A stretch of 61,875 nucleotides of DNA. It comes from Fragilariopsis cylindrus CCMP1102. Its lineage: Eukaryota; Bacillariophyta; Bacillariophyceae; Bacillariales; Bacillariaceae. The stretch lies in the NCBI GenBank assembly GCA_900095095.1, contig FMBT01000532.1, forward strand, positions 1-61,875. The letters run 5' to 3'. Position 1 is the stretch's first letter. Every line of letters starts with the position of its first letter. This document shows, piece by piece, positions 1 through 10,800 of this stretch. The position numbers and the translations under genes were made by a program. The notes beneath the pieces are model-generated. The model saw nothing but the letters and a program-made list of their open reading frames with translations. It had not been told where the DNA came from and searched no databases.

Positions 1-1581
1 ATCATCATCGTGCCAATCATCGTGATGATGAGATGATGATAATGAGGAGGACATGCTTTTTATTGTATCACTATTGTATTATTATTAATACCGGTATGCG
101 TAGATAAGAAGATAAGATAGGAAATAATATTGTTAGCAACCTGACCGAATGCAAATTGACAGCAGAGTATTTCAATAAGTCAAGTATATAACCAGATCGC
201 CAGATCGAAGACACGCCAGAGAATGGTTCGTATTTCATCCTCCGGGATTCGGTACTGAATACGGTACTGAATACGGTACTGACCCGATCCGAGCGACGAC
301 CTTTTGAGATTGCTGTATATCCTACATACATACCTTTTGCGTTTTGAAACGATTGTGACGTGATAATAGTGTAAATTTTTGTACTGCTGCTTGCACTACC
401 TTGACGCTTAGTTTGATTGGTTATATTTCTCTCCTTCATTAATTAATGCTTGTGATGTACAGGTGTCTGTTGGAGATAGTGACATTTGTTTCTTACTCAG
501 CTTCTCTTGTAAGCTTGCAACAGCACAATGTTTCGTTCTTAAATAAAGCGATGTACTTCGCGCAGAAGAATTATCTACACGAAGCGACAAATACGCCAGG
601 CGTAAGAAGCTCCGCGTGTGCTGCGCTCACGGAGCGTAACTTACACTGTAAATCAAAAAGAATCTGTCATCGTAGAGAATATGGGATGCCGTGGTTAATA
701 CATTGATGGGTTTTGTATATTTTTTCGCGTGACGGAGACAGCAATGATAATTATTACGTGCGTACAAAAAATGAGACGGTGAGAGGGGGTATAACGTCCG
801 ACCATCTTCCGTTTTATTTAACAATTAGCTACGCGAAAGAGAAGTAATATTTTTGTATCGTCCATAACATTTTGTGTGGATACGCGACTGTGCATCGCTC
901 AAATGTTGTTCGATAGTGCGTGCGTGCGCGCTGGCGAAATATAAAATTCTACTACAGTATCACACGCTGATATCACTACGTACGTACGACTGTTACGACT
1001 AATACGACTTCCGTAGGAATAGAGAGCTACCTACTGACCTAAAAATATTTCAAAATCCTTGAACTAATGAGCATATGATGATGCTGCGTCATTTATGAAG
1101 ACAAAAACTTGGTCACTGTTCTACTAACAATCATTTCTTTGGCAAAATTTCCACACATGATGGTAAGAACAGTTGTTGTCCTTTCATTTAGTGATGTACT
1201 CTGACAATTCCTGTGTGGAAAAGGGACCAAGATAAATGTGAATTTTTATCCCTACTTTTTAGCCCTAGAACACATCAGTTATGTCACCCCAGCCATATCT
1301 GTATATAGACACAAACATACTATCATAAGCAGGTTTATATTATGAAGAACATAGTTCAACGACAAATCTAAATACTCAAGGGGTGCTCTGGAAGACAACT
1401 ATTGGATACCATGGCAAATGTTTTGAGTAGAAAAAGTAAAAGAATAATGATTTGGTAGTAAATCTTTTGTGTGAATATTACATATAAGACTGTCATTATA
1501 TATTACAAATAGATATGTATGGTAAATTGATTACCGTACAATAAACACACGATTGTATTGTACGGAATGCAATAAGAAAAC
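1..1581. other. Intergenic, no supported gene
   Basis: No reading frame here has recognisable protein character. Visible structure is limited to an ATC/GAT-rich start, a 12-bp unit (GGTACTGAATAC) repeated almost three times at 251-284, and a short imperfect hairpin at 602-644 (GTAAG/CTTAC outer stem, GCTCCG/CGGAGC inner stem). The last few hundred bases are probably the 3' flank of the sulfolipid synthase gene. Confidence 0.5.
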
Positions 1582-3319
1582 TTAAAGTTCTCCTTTCGGC
1601 CTTGATGATAAGAAACCAAGTTTATAACCTATTCGGCGAACAACATTCTTGACTCGAAAGGCAAATAATCTAAGTAATCCTCTCGTACGTGGCTTACCTA
1701 AGCCACCAAAAGCACGTGAATGGAAGTTTACCATAGCCTTTTCGTATTGGATATTACGTAATACCGATGTGGCAGCCTCCCAACCCCATCGTTCTGCTTC
1801 CGCCCGGGCCTTGTTACCCATAGTTTCACGGAATTTAGTATCTTCTAATTGTTGTAATCGTTTAACATATCCAGCAATATCACCAGGCTCCACGAGAAAG
1901 CCATCCTTTCCATTCGTTATGATACTAGGAATACCACCAGCATTAGCACCAACGACCGGTACACCACTTGCCATACTTTCTAATACAACAAATCCTAATG
2001 TTTCCGAGTCACTTGGCATGATGAATGTATCAGCACTTGCAAATGCTTGTGATAATTCATCACCAGATCTTTGACCTAAGAATACAGTCTTCGTACCCTT
2101 GAAGTATTCTTGTAATTCTTCCAGTTGTGGACCTTTTCCAACACAAGCAAGTCTTGCATTAGGCATTTTTTCTAATATATCTCGTATGTCCTTAATATTT
2201 TTTTCAATACCAATACGGCCAACATATACCATTAAGAAATCATCAGGATTATTATCAGACATTAGATTTCTCATATCATCATTTTTAAATTCTGGATTGA
2301 ATCGTTCTGTATCAATACCCTTCCGCCATACGTCGACACGTGGTATACCATTCTCCAATAATTCCTTTTGGAGTGGTGGTGATGTTACCAATGTCAAATC
2401 AGCACGTGTGTGTGCAAATCGTAATAATTCCCATGAAAATTTTTCAATACCAGGAATAAAACTTAAATAATTTCTTCCATAGGCTGGTAAGTGTGTATGA
2501 TAACTCATAACAAGTGGTATACACATCGTTCGTGCATAAAATATTGCAGCTAATACCATAAATCCACTTTAACATACAATGATTTTGTTGTTGTTGTTGT
2601 GTGATCAGGTAGGTCAGGACAACAACAATAATTACGTACATAGAAATAAAATAGAAAATAATAGATAGAAATCCGGAGAGTGAGAATTAGTCTATACGCT
2701 AAATCATCGTACAGAACAGTACCACAAACACATCACCGAACACATAAAACAGAAAGCACACAAAATTAACTTACGGACTCGTGACATGGATTAAATCAGG
2801 TTTTAATTTATCCATAATTTGTGCACCTTTCATTTCTGGTAAATCTAATGTTAATGAGATTTGATTATATAATGGGAATGTAAAACCAAGCGTGTGATGG
2901 ATTTTATATCCAAATGATTCTTTTGGTAATTCTTGATAGGGTGTTTTAGTATCACATGTTAATACTTCCACATCATCACCCGCCTTACTTAAAAACTTTA
3001 ACATTTCTTTAAATCGATTCGAATATCCAGAGACATGTGTAAATGGTGTCGGTTCCACCATTAATAATACTTTTCGTGGTGGATTACGTTTTAATGGTGG
3101 CGCGTCATTGGATTGTTGTGGCTTAAATTGCATTTGTAATTCTGTATTTTTCTTATTTTGGTGTAATTCGGTGTTTATTTTTGTATTTGCTGTACGGTAA
3201 TTACTTGTACTTGTACTTGTACTCGTACATGTTGTTGTCGATATCGGTAATTGAAATGCCATACATGACGATGCCACTATAACAATCACAAGTATAAATA
3301 GGATTTTACACGCCATCAT
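1582..3319 (-). CDS. SQD2: Sulfoquinovosyl transferase, plastid sulfolipid (SQDG) synthase
   Basis: Family 4 (GT-B) glycosyltransferase expected to transfer sulfoquinovose from UDP-sulfoquinovose to diacylglycerol, the last step of SQDG synthesis in plastid membranes. Two exons: 2775-3319 and 1582-2566, joined across a 208-bp intron (GTAAGT...AAAG); the join restores the conserved stretch 'HVTSPGFMVLAA' and gives about 509 residues. The N-terminal GT half starts with 'EPTPFTHVSGYSNRF'. The acceptor half has 'VMSYHTHLPAYG', 'WRKGIDTERFNP' and the GT4 motif 'SDSETLGFVVLESMASG'. I chose the ATG at 3319 because it begins a hydrophobic signal peptide ending in 'SSCMAFQLP', a diatom plastid-import site with cleavage-site Phe; the open frame upstream (to 3454) is Asn-rich and probably 5' UTR. 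Assignment is by motif recognition and is strong. Confidence 0.93.
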
Positions 3320-4049
3320 TGTTAATTTGAATAAGGTATTGATTAAAATGAAGGCGAGTTGTTTCTTCTGTTCTTCCGTATTGTTATTGTTATTGTCGTT
3401 ATCGTTGCCGTTGTTGTTATTATTGTCGACCGTCGTCGTAGTGCGATGATTCAACGTATAGAGGAAGCAGAGGATATATTAATAAAAATAATATAATCTC
3501 TTCTTACTCTTAGCTACGGTAGTACTGTATGTCTATTGTTGATTTGTGATCGTTCTTCTGAGTTCAATTCCACTATGACAATGATAGTGGCAATGCTTGG
3601 AGACGACGTGAATAAATAATAAGCAATCAGGTACAGTAGAAGTAACTTCCTTTATTATTGGATCCAATGCATTGCAGTTAATATTTAAATAACAATGATG
3701 GCTGCCTTGAGTGTGATGATTTTGTGCGTACTTTTTATCGACTTGATTCATTCAACGAATGCTTTATTTTTTAACGTGTAAAATAGATCTGAACAAATGA
3801 ATCTTCAAATAATACAGTACAATAGCGTTAAAAAAAATGATGAGCGGGAATGTGAGAGCGAGGCGCGCATTGAAAATATGAGATAATACTTTGTAAGTAA
3901 AGATGACGGCTGTTTTTTTTTGATACCGTACAGTAACGTTAGATGGTGGTCTTTAACCGCGCTAACATACTGTAAATAGGATCGTCCAATCAAAAAGTTC
4001 AACTTCCAAAAAGTTAGAGTCGAATGAATCAATCATATCAATCGAACAT
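3320..4049. other. Intergenic
   Basis: Upstream flank of the sulfolipid synthase gene (5' UTR with Asn/Asp-codon-like repeats to about 3454), then A/T-rich DNA without a convincing gene or repeat. Confidence 0.5.
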
Positions 4050-4296
4050 CAAAATCAATAGGAAAACAAAGATGGATGATAATGGCTACAGTATTGGTAC
4101 TCTTATATAACATTTTAAGAGAATAAAGGTATAAAATATCGGAAGCAAATGTTGGACTGATGGATAAATGTGGGGGTAGTATAGTGTCACAAACTTGGTA
4201 CATTGGCATAGTCCCATTACGGATCCCAGAACTGTATGTTTTTGTATGTCGAAAAATGATCAGCATCTTGAAGTATTTCTATTTTAAATCTCTCTG

Positions 4297-4345
4297 CTCT
4301 GCTCTGCTCTGCTCTGCTCTGCTCTGCTCTCTCTCTCTCTCTACC
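4297..4345. repeat. CTCTG / CT microsatellite
   Basis: About eight tandem CTCTG units followed by a CT run, inside segment A of the dispersed repeat. The inverted copy near 14225-14265 has only an interrupted CT run here, so the CTCTG expansion is private to this copy. Confidence 0.9.
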
Positions 4346-4622
4346 ACATGTACACCCAAATTGAGATTTCCACCTTCATGTCATCAGTGAGGGTGACTGA
4401 AGGTTCAGTTCTATAATCAAGCAATGATTTGTTTGGTAGTGGTTCTAGTTACTTCTGGACAACCGATACCTCAAAAGCCATACCTGGCTACGACTTTTCA
4501 GTCTAAAACACAATGAGCGCCCCCCCCCCCCTCCCCATCACACGCAAAACCCCTACTAGTTCCTTTCAATAACATCGTTCGACTGACTTGATGTGACAAT
4601 GAAAAACAAATGGGGTAAAGTT

Positions 4623-4627
4623 ATATA
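4623..4627. other. Target-site duplication, 5' copy (ATATA)
   Basis: ATATA immediately before the 5' LTR, matching ATATA at 11557-11561 after the 3' LTR. Five bases is the usual size for Ty3/gypsy integrases. Confidence 0.8.
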
Positions 4628-4817
4628 TGCAGTGCGCACATTCATGGGACTTAATTCACTAGTGATTCATCGCTAAATAACAATCAATCGCTAACACGGA
4701 ACTGCCTCCATTACAATGGAAGCAGCTCTCTAGAATAGAACCCAATACTAATGCTTATAATATACATTATCTCACAATAGAAAGCCTCTTCCCTATATAC
4801 TAGTCTAGGGCATGGCA
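4628..4817 (+). repeat. 5' LTR
   Basis: 190 bp, begins TGCAGTGCGCAC and ends CTAGGGCATGGCA, so it has canonical TG...CA ends. It matches 11367-11556 without a difference that I could find. It is short for a gypsy LTR. Confidence 0.95.
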
Positions 4818-6481
4818 GGCGCGTTCCAGCTCGATGCGGCGGTTTGAGGGACACTCGCGACTAAAAATTTTAATGCGCGATAGGCTCGCGACAAGAAAAT
4901 TTCTTCAAAATTATTAAGAGTTGAATGGAAAATTATCCCATCATCATTACAATGGGAATGTATTGAACCGAACCTCCATGGCTATTGCTCTATTTAACAT
5001 ACGCTTATAAGACAAAATATAGATATTTGTACTCTTAACAAGGGTAAAAAATTTCGGTTGTATTTGGTCATTTGGGGAAAATTCTATTGGGTCATATATG
5101 ACTGGAAGGCAAATTTCGAATCGCCAGGAAGAGGTGCATAAGAGAGGAAGATTAAAAATTTAATAATGGACTAATAGATAAAGTGCTAATACAGATGTCT
5201 CTATTACTATTATATTAGTTAATGCGATAATTTTTAATGTTATTGGTACATTAAGAGAGGACCCATTATCACCGGGTATGTAGGACGTGTTTTTTCGCAA
5301 AATCCGATCATGTGTGTCTTTTACTAAGAGGGGGTTTAAGTAGTTAAAATTCCACTAGATTAAATCGAAATTTTTTGTGCTTGTTAAGAGAACAAGCATC
5401 TGTATTTCTTCTCATAAGCTTTTGTTAAATAGATTGATATCCATGGAGGTTCGATTCAATACATTCCCATTGTCAATGTGTTAAGAAGGAAAATTCCTAC
5501 TTTTACTGCGTAGGTGCGCGATAAATAATACTTTTTCAACTTTGACGAAGTACCTAATATGGGCAAAATTCTCCTTGGATGAGTACCAGGTCATTGAGTA
5601 CACTACCCAGACCTGGTGACAATTTGGAATGTGTAGAATCGACTGGGATAGTTACTGGAGAAGGTTTGAGGAGCTACCATACAGTTAAAAATCCCCCCGA
5701 TTGTTAGTACTTCACTGCATAGCGCGTGTTAACCAATCCCGTTGTGGCAGGCGTCTGTCCGCAGATTGTCCTTTATTAGCCATATTCGCGCAGCATTGAG
5801 CCGGAACACGCCGGCATGATTTTAAAATCTTACTAATAAGTTATTGACAATAAGATAGGACGTAATATTTTATCTAAAATGAAGTACTGCGTACCTCTTG
5901 TTCGAAACAAGTAGGCAATGATAACACTACGAGTGATATCATAAATGGATTACAACAACCATGGTGGAGAGAACGCTCCTATACCAGAACGTTGAACGTA
6001 TGATAAGATATGGAGGAGTCTAAGAGCTCATCCGTATCCATTGAAAGCAATATCAACCATCGTCGTTGATATCATCTTTCTTTGAAAGAAAATCACATGA
6101 TATGATATATCGAAAAGAATTAGCTACTCTAATCGAATGAGTCAAATCAAAATTGAATCAACGGTGCGCGCAAGCATGCACCATTCAATAGAGCACGACA
6201 GCCCAAATAAGGCATGTGCCAACTTGAAACGCTTAAGTAAAATAAGTCGTTGAGAGTACTATACAAAATACATAACAATGTATGTATATAATAAAGAAAT
6301 AATTAGAGGATTAGCAACATGTGTAAGGTACCCATTACACAAGCCTACTAAGTAAATGTCAGTTTAAATGAACTGACACAAAAGCTGACAGGTGCCCAAC
6401 GGGTTAAATATAAGCGATCAAGTCTCAAGCACTGAGTATTCGTCAACGAAAATTCAGTCGCACAAAATTATAGGAATTGTA
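4818..6481 (+). other. Retrotransposon leader (5' untranslated region)
   Basis: Long leader between the 5' LTR and the first gag ATG. The sequence just after the LTR (GGCGCGTTCCAGC) does not start with the TGG expected of a tRNA primer-binding site; a TGG (TGGCAGGCGCG) starts at 4813 and overlaps the LTR end. The leader holds a long imperfect inverted repeat (4949-5473) and no convincing reading frame. Confidence 0.7.
4949..5473. repeat. Long imperfect inverted repeat in the retrotransposon leader
   Basis: Left arm about 4949-5058, right arm about 5362-5473, separated by about 300 bp. Both arms, read from the outside in, run ACAATGGGAATGTATTGAA, CGAACCTCCATGG, CTATTTAACA, GCTTAT, CTCTTAACAAG, AAAAAATTTCG. 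The outer 33 bases are almost perfect; the inner part has scattered mismatches. In RNA this could form a stem of roughly 110 base pairs. Confidence 0.85.
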
Positions 6482-7873
6482 ATGGAAATACAACCACACA
6501 ACAAACAGGTTCGATTTAATATTAATAATATTGATCTAACCATGGCAAAATCCAATCGTAACAGCACCGAAGTGCCAGTTAAGAACGCAGCCAAGGCAAA
6601 GAGAGTCCATACGATTAGTGGGTTTAAACCATTCCTCTACGACGCAGAAGAATGGGATACAACATCACCATATCAGAACCTCAAGACGACCGAAAATGGA
6701 AACAAACTTGACAACAAGATGTATGTTCTACAGGGTGATGAGACACCTGAACAACTCATGTTATGGATCAAGAACTACGATGACAAGATCAATGTATCTC
6801 TTGCACCAGCAGCACGATTAACCTTCCTTAGAAGAATCGTGGATAAGGAGGCACAGACAATCGTAAGCAACGTTGAAGCTGCATTCGAATCCTATTCGGA
6901 CGCTGAAGATATCAACAAGATTGAAGATCAACGAATCAGAGCTGAAATCAGAGCAGAATGTCCTACAGACAATGCCATATCAGTCTACTTCGGCGACAAT
7001 GCAAATGCAGCCAGAAAGAGACTGAAGATAACACATATCATCCAAGAATGTATGTATCATCTCAAGCTCAAGATCTTTGGAAATGAACGTCTTGGAAGAT
7101 CAAGCTTCATTCAACTAAAGCGCACTATCAACAATATGAAGATCTCACCGCAACTGGGAGTAGCAGCGTGGAGTAAAAGGTTCGATACCTTCCAGCTATA
7201 CCTTCCTATGACCCTGTGGGATGCAGGAGCCAAGCGCGGACTTTATCCTACTAAGTATGATGAAGAAAGATGTAGGGAATTACTGGAATATGCATTATCT
7301 CCAGTATACCTTACAGAATTGCATGATGACGGATGGTGTCTATCAAGCAAGCCCTATGCCCAATCAATCACCAAACTCAAGGAGATTGAACCGGGAATTC
7401 TTAAGCAATTAAAATTTGTAAAAGAACAACTGCAACAAGCTAAAGATATAGCTGAATTGCAGAAGGGTAAAGGAAAATCTTCCAGTACTGCTTCTTCTTC
7501 AAGAGATAGAAAGCAGAATGGTGGAGAAAAGCGAAAGCGAGAGTGCGACACCTGTGGCAAAAGACATGCAGGTGATTGTTGGAAACTCCAGAATGGAGGA
7601 GGGAATAATGGTGGCCGAAAAGGCAACAATTATAATACCTTCAACAAGGAAGCTAAGCAATACATGAAAGCCATGTTTGCAAGGCAAGCATCAGGTGACG
7701 CTGATTCAAGTGATTCCGATGACGAAGAGTCTTGGAAGCAGGGATTGAATCAAAAGGAGCAGATGCATGTATTAGCATCAGCCGGCTTTGATCCTAGTGA
7801 AAGGAACATCAATTTCGATCCTTCAGATCTTAAAAGATACAAAAAGCAAGCGAAGAAGTACTTCAAGAGATGA
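6482..7873 (+). CDS. gag: Gag polyprotein of the retrotransposon
   Basis: Structural capsid/nucleocapsid protein that packages the element's RNA. The frame is open from just after a stop at 6386; the first ATG is at 6482 (the in-frame GTG at 6392 is not a likely eukaryotic start). The central region is charged and helical as in retrotransposon capsids. Near the C-terminus, after a Lys/Ser-rich stretch, one zinc-knuckle-like CCHC motif ('CDTCGKRHAGDCW', around 7544) is followed by a Gly/Asn-rich and an acidic Ser/Asp segment. The frame ends at TGA 7871-7873, and the next codon continues in the same frame into pol without another stop, so a Gag-Pol fusion would need only read-through of this UGA. 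Confidence 0.88.
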   Translation: MEIQPHNKQVRFNINNIDLTMAKSNRNSTEVPVKNAAKAKRVHTISGFKPFLYDAEEWDTTSPYQNLKTTENGNKLDNKMYVLQGDETPEQLMLWIKNYDDKINVSLAPAARLTFLRRIVDKEAQTIVSNVEAAFESYSDAEDINKIEDQRIRAEIRAECPTDNAISVYFGDNANAARKRLKITHIIQECMYHLKLKIFGNERLGRSSFIQLKRTINNMKISPQLGVAAWSKRFDTFQLYLPMTLWDAGAKRGLYPTKYDEERCRELLEYALSPVYLTELHDDGWCLSSKPYAQSITKLKEIEPGILKQLKFVKEQLQQAKDIAELQKGKGKSSSTASSSRDRKQNGGEKRKRECDTCGKRHAGDCWKLQNGGGNNGGRKGNNYNTFNKEAKQYMKAMFARQASGDADSSDSDDEESWKQGLNQKEQMHVLASAGFDPSERNINFDPSDLKRYKKQAKKYFKR

Positions 7874-10800
7874 AGTGCAACAACAACGAAACCAGGTAGG
7901 ATCCTTCACAGGCCTACACCGGTTCTAGTTGGTACTGTTGATGGTACGCTATATCCAAGCCGAGCTAAACCACTACATGGCGCAAGGCGCTTCTGTGAAG
8001 TGCTGCTCTCTATCAATGTCAATGGACATGATACTATGGCTCGATGTCTACTAGACACTGGATGTACCAAGTCAATGATACTGAAACAGTTTACAGACAA
8101 GAAGCGACGAACCAAGTTGTCAAAGGAAAATACTATACGATATGAGACATATGGTAGTACATTCCACTCTTCAATGACAGCTAGCGTGGGCTTCAAGATG
8201 ATTGAATTTGAGAACCAAAAGAATCAAACCATCGAATACAAGTTCCAAGTGGATGAAACATCTAACCCAAGAAAACAACAGTATGATGTTATTATTGGGA
8301 ATGATCTCCTCTGGAACATGGGTATCAATATCTTATTCAAGGAACAAGAGATTCATTGGAATGAAGATAAGATCCCCCTAAAGACTATTGGTCAGTTGCA
8401 CAACCGTGCCACTTGTAACATGCTCTATAGCATGCACACCGATAGCCCTCTACTACAAGAAGCAGAAGAGAGACAAAACAAGATGCTGGAATGCAACTAC
8501 TCCAAGGTTAACATCGACGCAATGGTCAATGACTTGGATATTGATGCTACCAACAAGGAAAAACTGAAAAAGACCCTTCGAAAGTTCGAAACGGGTCTCT
8601 TTGGTGGAGGTTTGGGTACGCTCAAACACTGTAAGCCTGCACACATCAAGTTAAAAGCTGGTGTGGTGCCTTATAAAGGAAGATACTTCAATCTTCCCAA
8701 GGCTTACGAATATATAGCTAAGAAAGAAGTGGAGAGAATGGTCAGCATTGGTGTACTTGAAGAACTACCATGGCATGATGATAGCCCTTGGGCTTCACCG
8801 TCATTTGGTGTATCCAAGAAGACTGGTGATATTCGAATTGTAACAGACTTTCGAGAACTGAACAAGTGGGTTGAAGTAGATCCATTTCCACTACCTCGTA
8901 TCAACGAAACACTGCAAAAGCTTGAGAAATTCAAGTCTGCAACAGCACTGGACCTATCTCTTGGTTTTTATACAATTCCACTTGATGAAGAGAGTCAAAA
9001 GCTATGTGCAACTATACTACCCTGGGGGAAGTATAGATATCTACGAATGCCTATGGGTGTTGCGTGTGCTCCATCTATGTTTCAGTCTATAATGACAGAG
9101 ACACTTCGAGGGCTAGATGTACTCGTATACATCGACGATATACTGGTGATTCAACGAGTGAATGAATCAACAGAAAATCACCTACAAAAGGTTGAGCAAG
9201 TTCTGCAGCGTCTACAAGATGCCGGATTCAAAGCTAATCTTAGAAAGAGCTTCTTCATGCAGAAAAGCGTCGAGTATCTAGGATACCAGCTTACTAGTGA
9301 AGGCATCGGTCCACAGCCAAAGAAAATTGAAGCAATGGATCGGATACTACCACCAACAAGTGGAAAACAGCTCAGAAGGTTCCTAGGGATGATAAATTTC
9401 TACAGAGACCTATTCCGGGGTAGAAGTCATATTCTAGCCCCATTGAATGAATTAGCAGCAGCTTCAACAAAGAAAAAGAACAGTACCAAGCGTCCAATTC
9501 CATTTCTTATGTTGGAGAAGCATCTAACTGCTTTTAACAAAGCCAAGGAAATGATCAAAACAGATGTACTGTTATCATTTCCAGACTTTGACAAGCCCTT
9601 TCATCTGTACACAGATGCAAGTGACATCCAACTGGGTGCAACGCTCGTCCAAGACGGAAAGCCACTTGGATTCTATACAAGAAAACTCAGCGATCCACAG
9701 TTGAACTACACTGTGGGTGAAAAGGAACTCCTTGGTATCGTGGAAGGCCTGAAGGCATTCGCGGGTGTTATTCGTGGTCAGGACCTGACAGTCCACACCG
9801 ACCACTTGAACCTATTATATGCCAAGTTACCTAGTCAGAGAATGATGAGGTGGAGAAACCTCGTAGAAGAATATAATCCTAAAGTGGTCCACATTGCAGG
9901 TATTGACAACGATGCTGCTGATGCTCTATCAAGGTTAGACCTTAACAACAAGGCTGACGACCTAAGAGTGTGGGAACAAAAACAAAAGCGTCTACAGTAT
10001 ATGAATGTAAAGATGATAAATCTTTGCACCTTCATGTCTGAATCAAACTTCACTGAAGATGGTTTTGACTCTGATAATAACATACTGAAGACTGCATCAA
10101 CCAACAACCAATCGTCATATCCATTAGATCTACAATCAATGCAAACAGCACAGCTGGATGACGAAAGCTTAGTAAATATGGTCGAAAGCCACATTAAAAG
10201 CAGTACAAGTTCAACAACCTACACATATAAATCTGTGGAAGGAATTGAACTGATACACAAGAATAACAGAATATTGGTACCCCAATCAAAACAACAAGTT
10301 GTATTAGAGTGGTATCATAATATCTTAATTCATCCAGGTGAAAAACGTATGATTGATACAATCAAGTTAGTATTCACTTGGAGTGGTCTTAACAAGCAAG
10401 TAAAACAGCTCGTAAAGACCTGTCATGAATGCCAGATGTACAAGAAAGCTGGCAAGAAGAAGTACTCACTACTACCACCCAAAGACGCAGAATCTATCCG
10501 ATGGAATAGAGTTAATGTAGATCTATGGGGACCAAAGTCAGTAGTGAACTCAAATGGTTTTACGTATGAAGTACACGTAATGACCATGGTCGATCCAGTT
10601 ACTGGCTGGTTTGAACAACAACAGTTATATGGTCCTCCAACAGCATACAGATGCCAACAAATCCTTGACAGTGTGTGGTTAGCAAGATACCCACGCCCAA
10701 AAGAAATTGGATTTGATAATGGAACTGAATTTAAAGCAGAGTTTGCAGAACTCTGTGATAATATGGGTTTAAAACAAAAACCAAGTAATGCTTGGAACCC

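Larger units (their letters stand above)
4050..4627 (+). repeat. Dispersed repeat, left copy (order A-B), interrupted by the retrotransposon
   Basis: This block is repeated on the opposite strand at about 14225-14800. Segment A (about 4058-4345) contains 'GGACTGATGGATAAATGTGG' and 'CCCATTACGGATCCCAGAAC' and ends in a CTCTG/CT microsatellite. Segment B (about 4345-4627) contains 'GGTTCTAGTTACTTCTGGAC', a poly-C run in 'GAGCGCCCCCC', and 'GACTGACTTGA'. By eye the copies agree at roughly 85-90 percent. The repeat resumes after the retrotransposon at 11557. Small open frames in it are not kept between copies, so I treat it as non-coding. Confidence 0.8.

Noticed and set aside
71-824. Several short open frames on both strands at the window start
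   Set aside because: No domain, signal or biased composition; length is expected by chance.
4160-4390. Peptide partly shared with the opposite strand at 14152-14373, as a possible conserved gene
   Set aside because: The frame breaks in the second copy and is not maintained beyond about 35 residues; DNA similarity of the repeat explains it.
6392-6481. Gag starting at GTG 6392
   Set aside because: Eukaryotic initiation at GTG is unlikely; the first ATG in frame is 6482.
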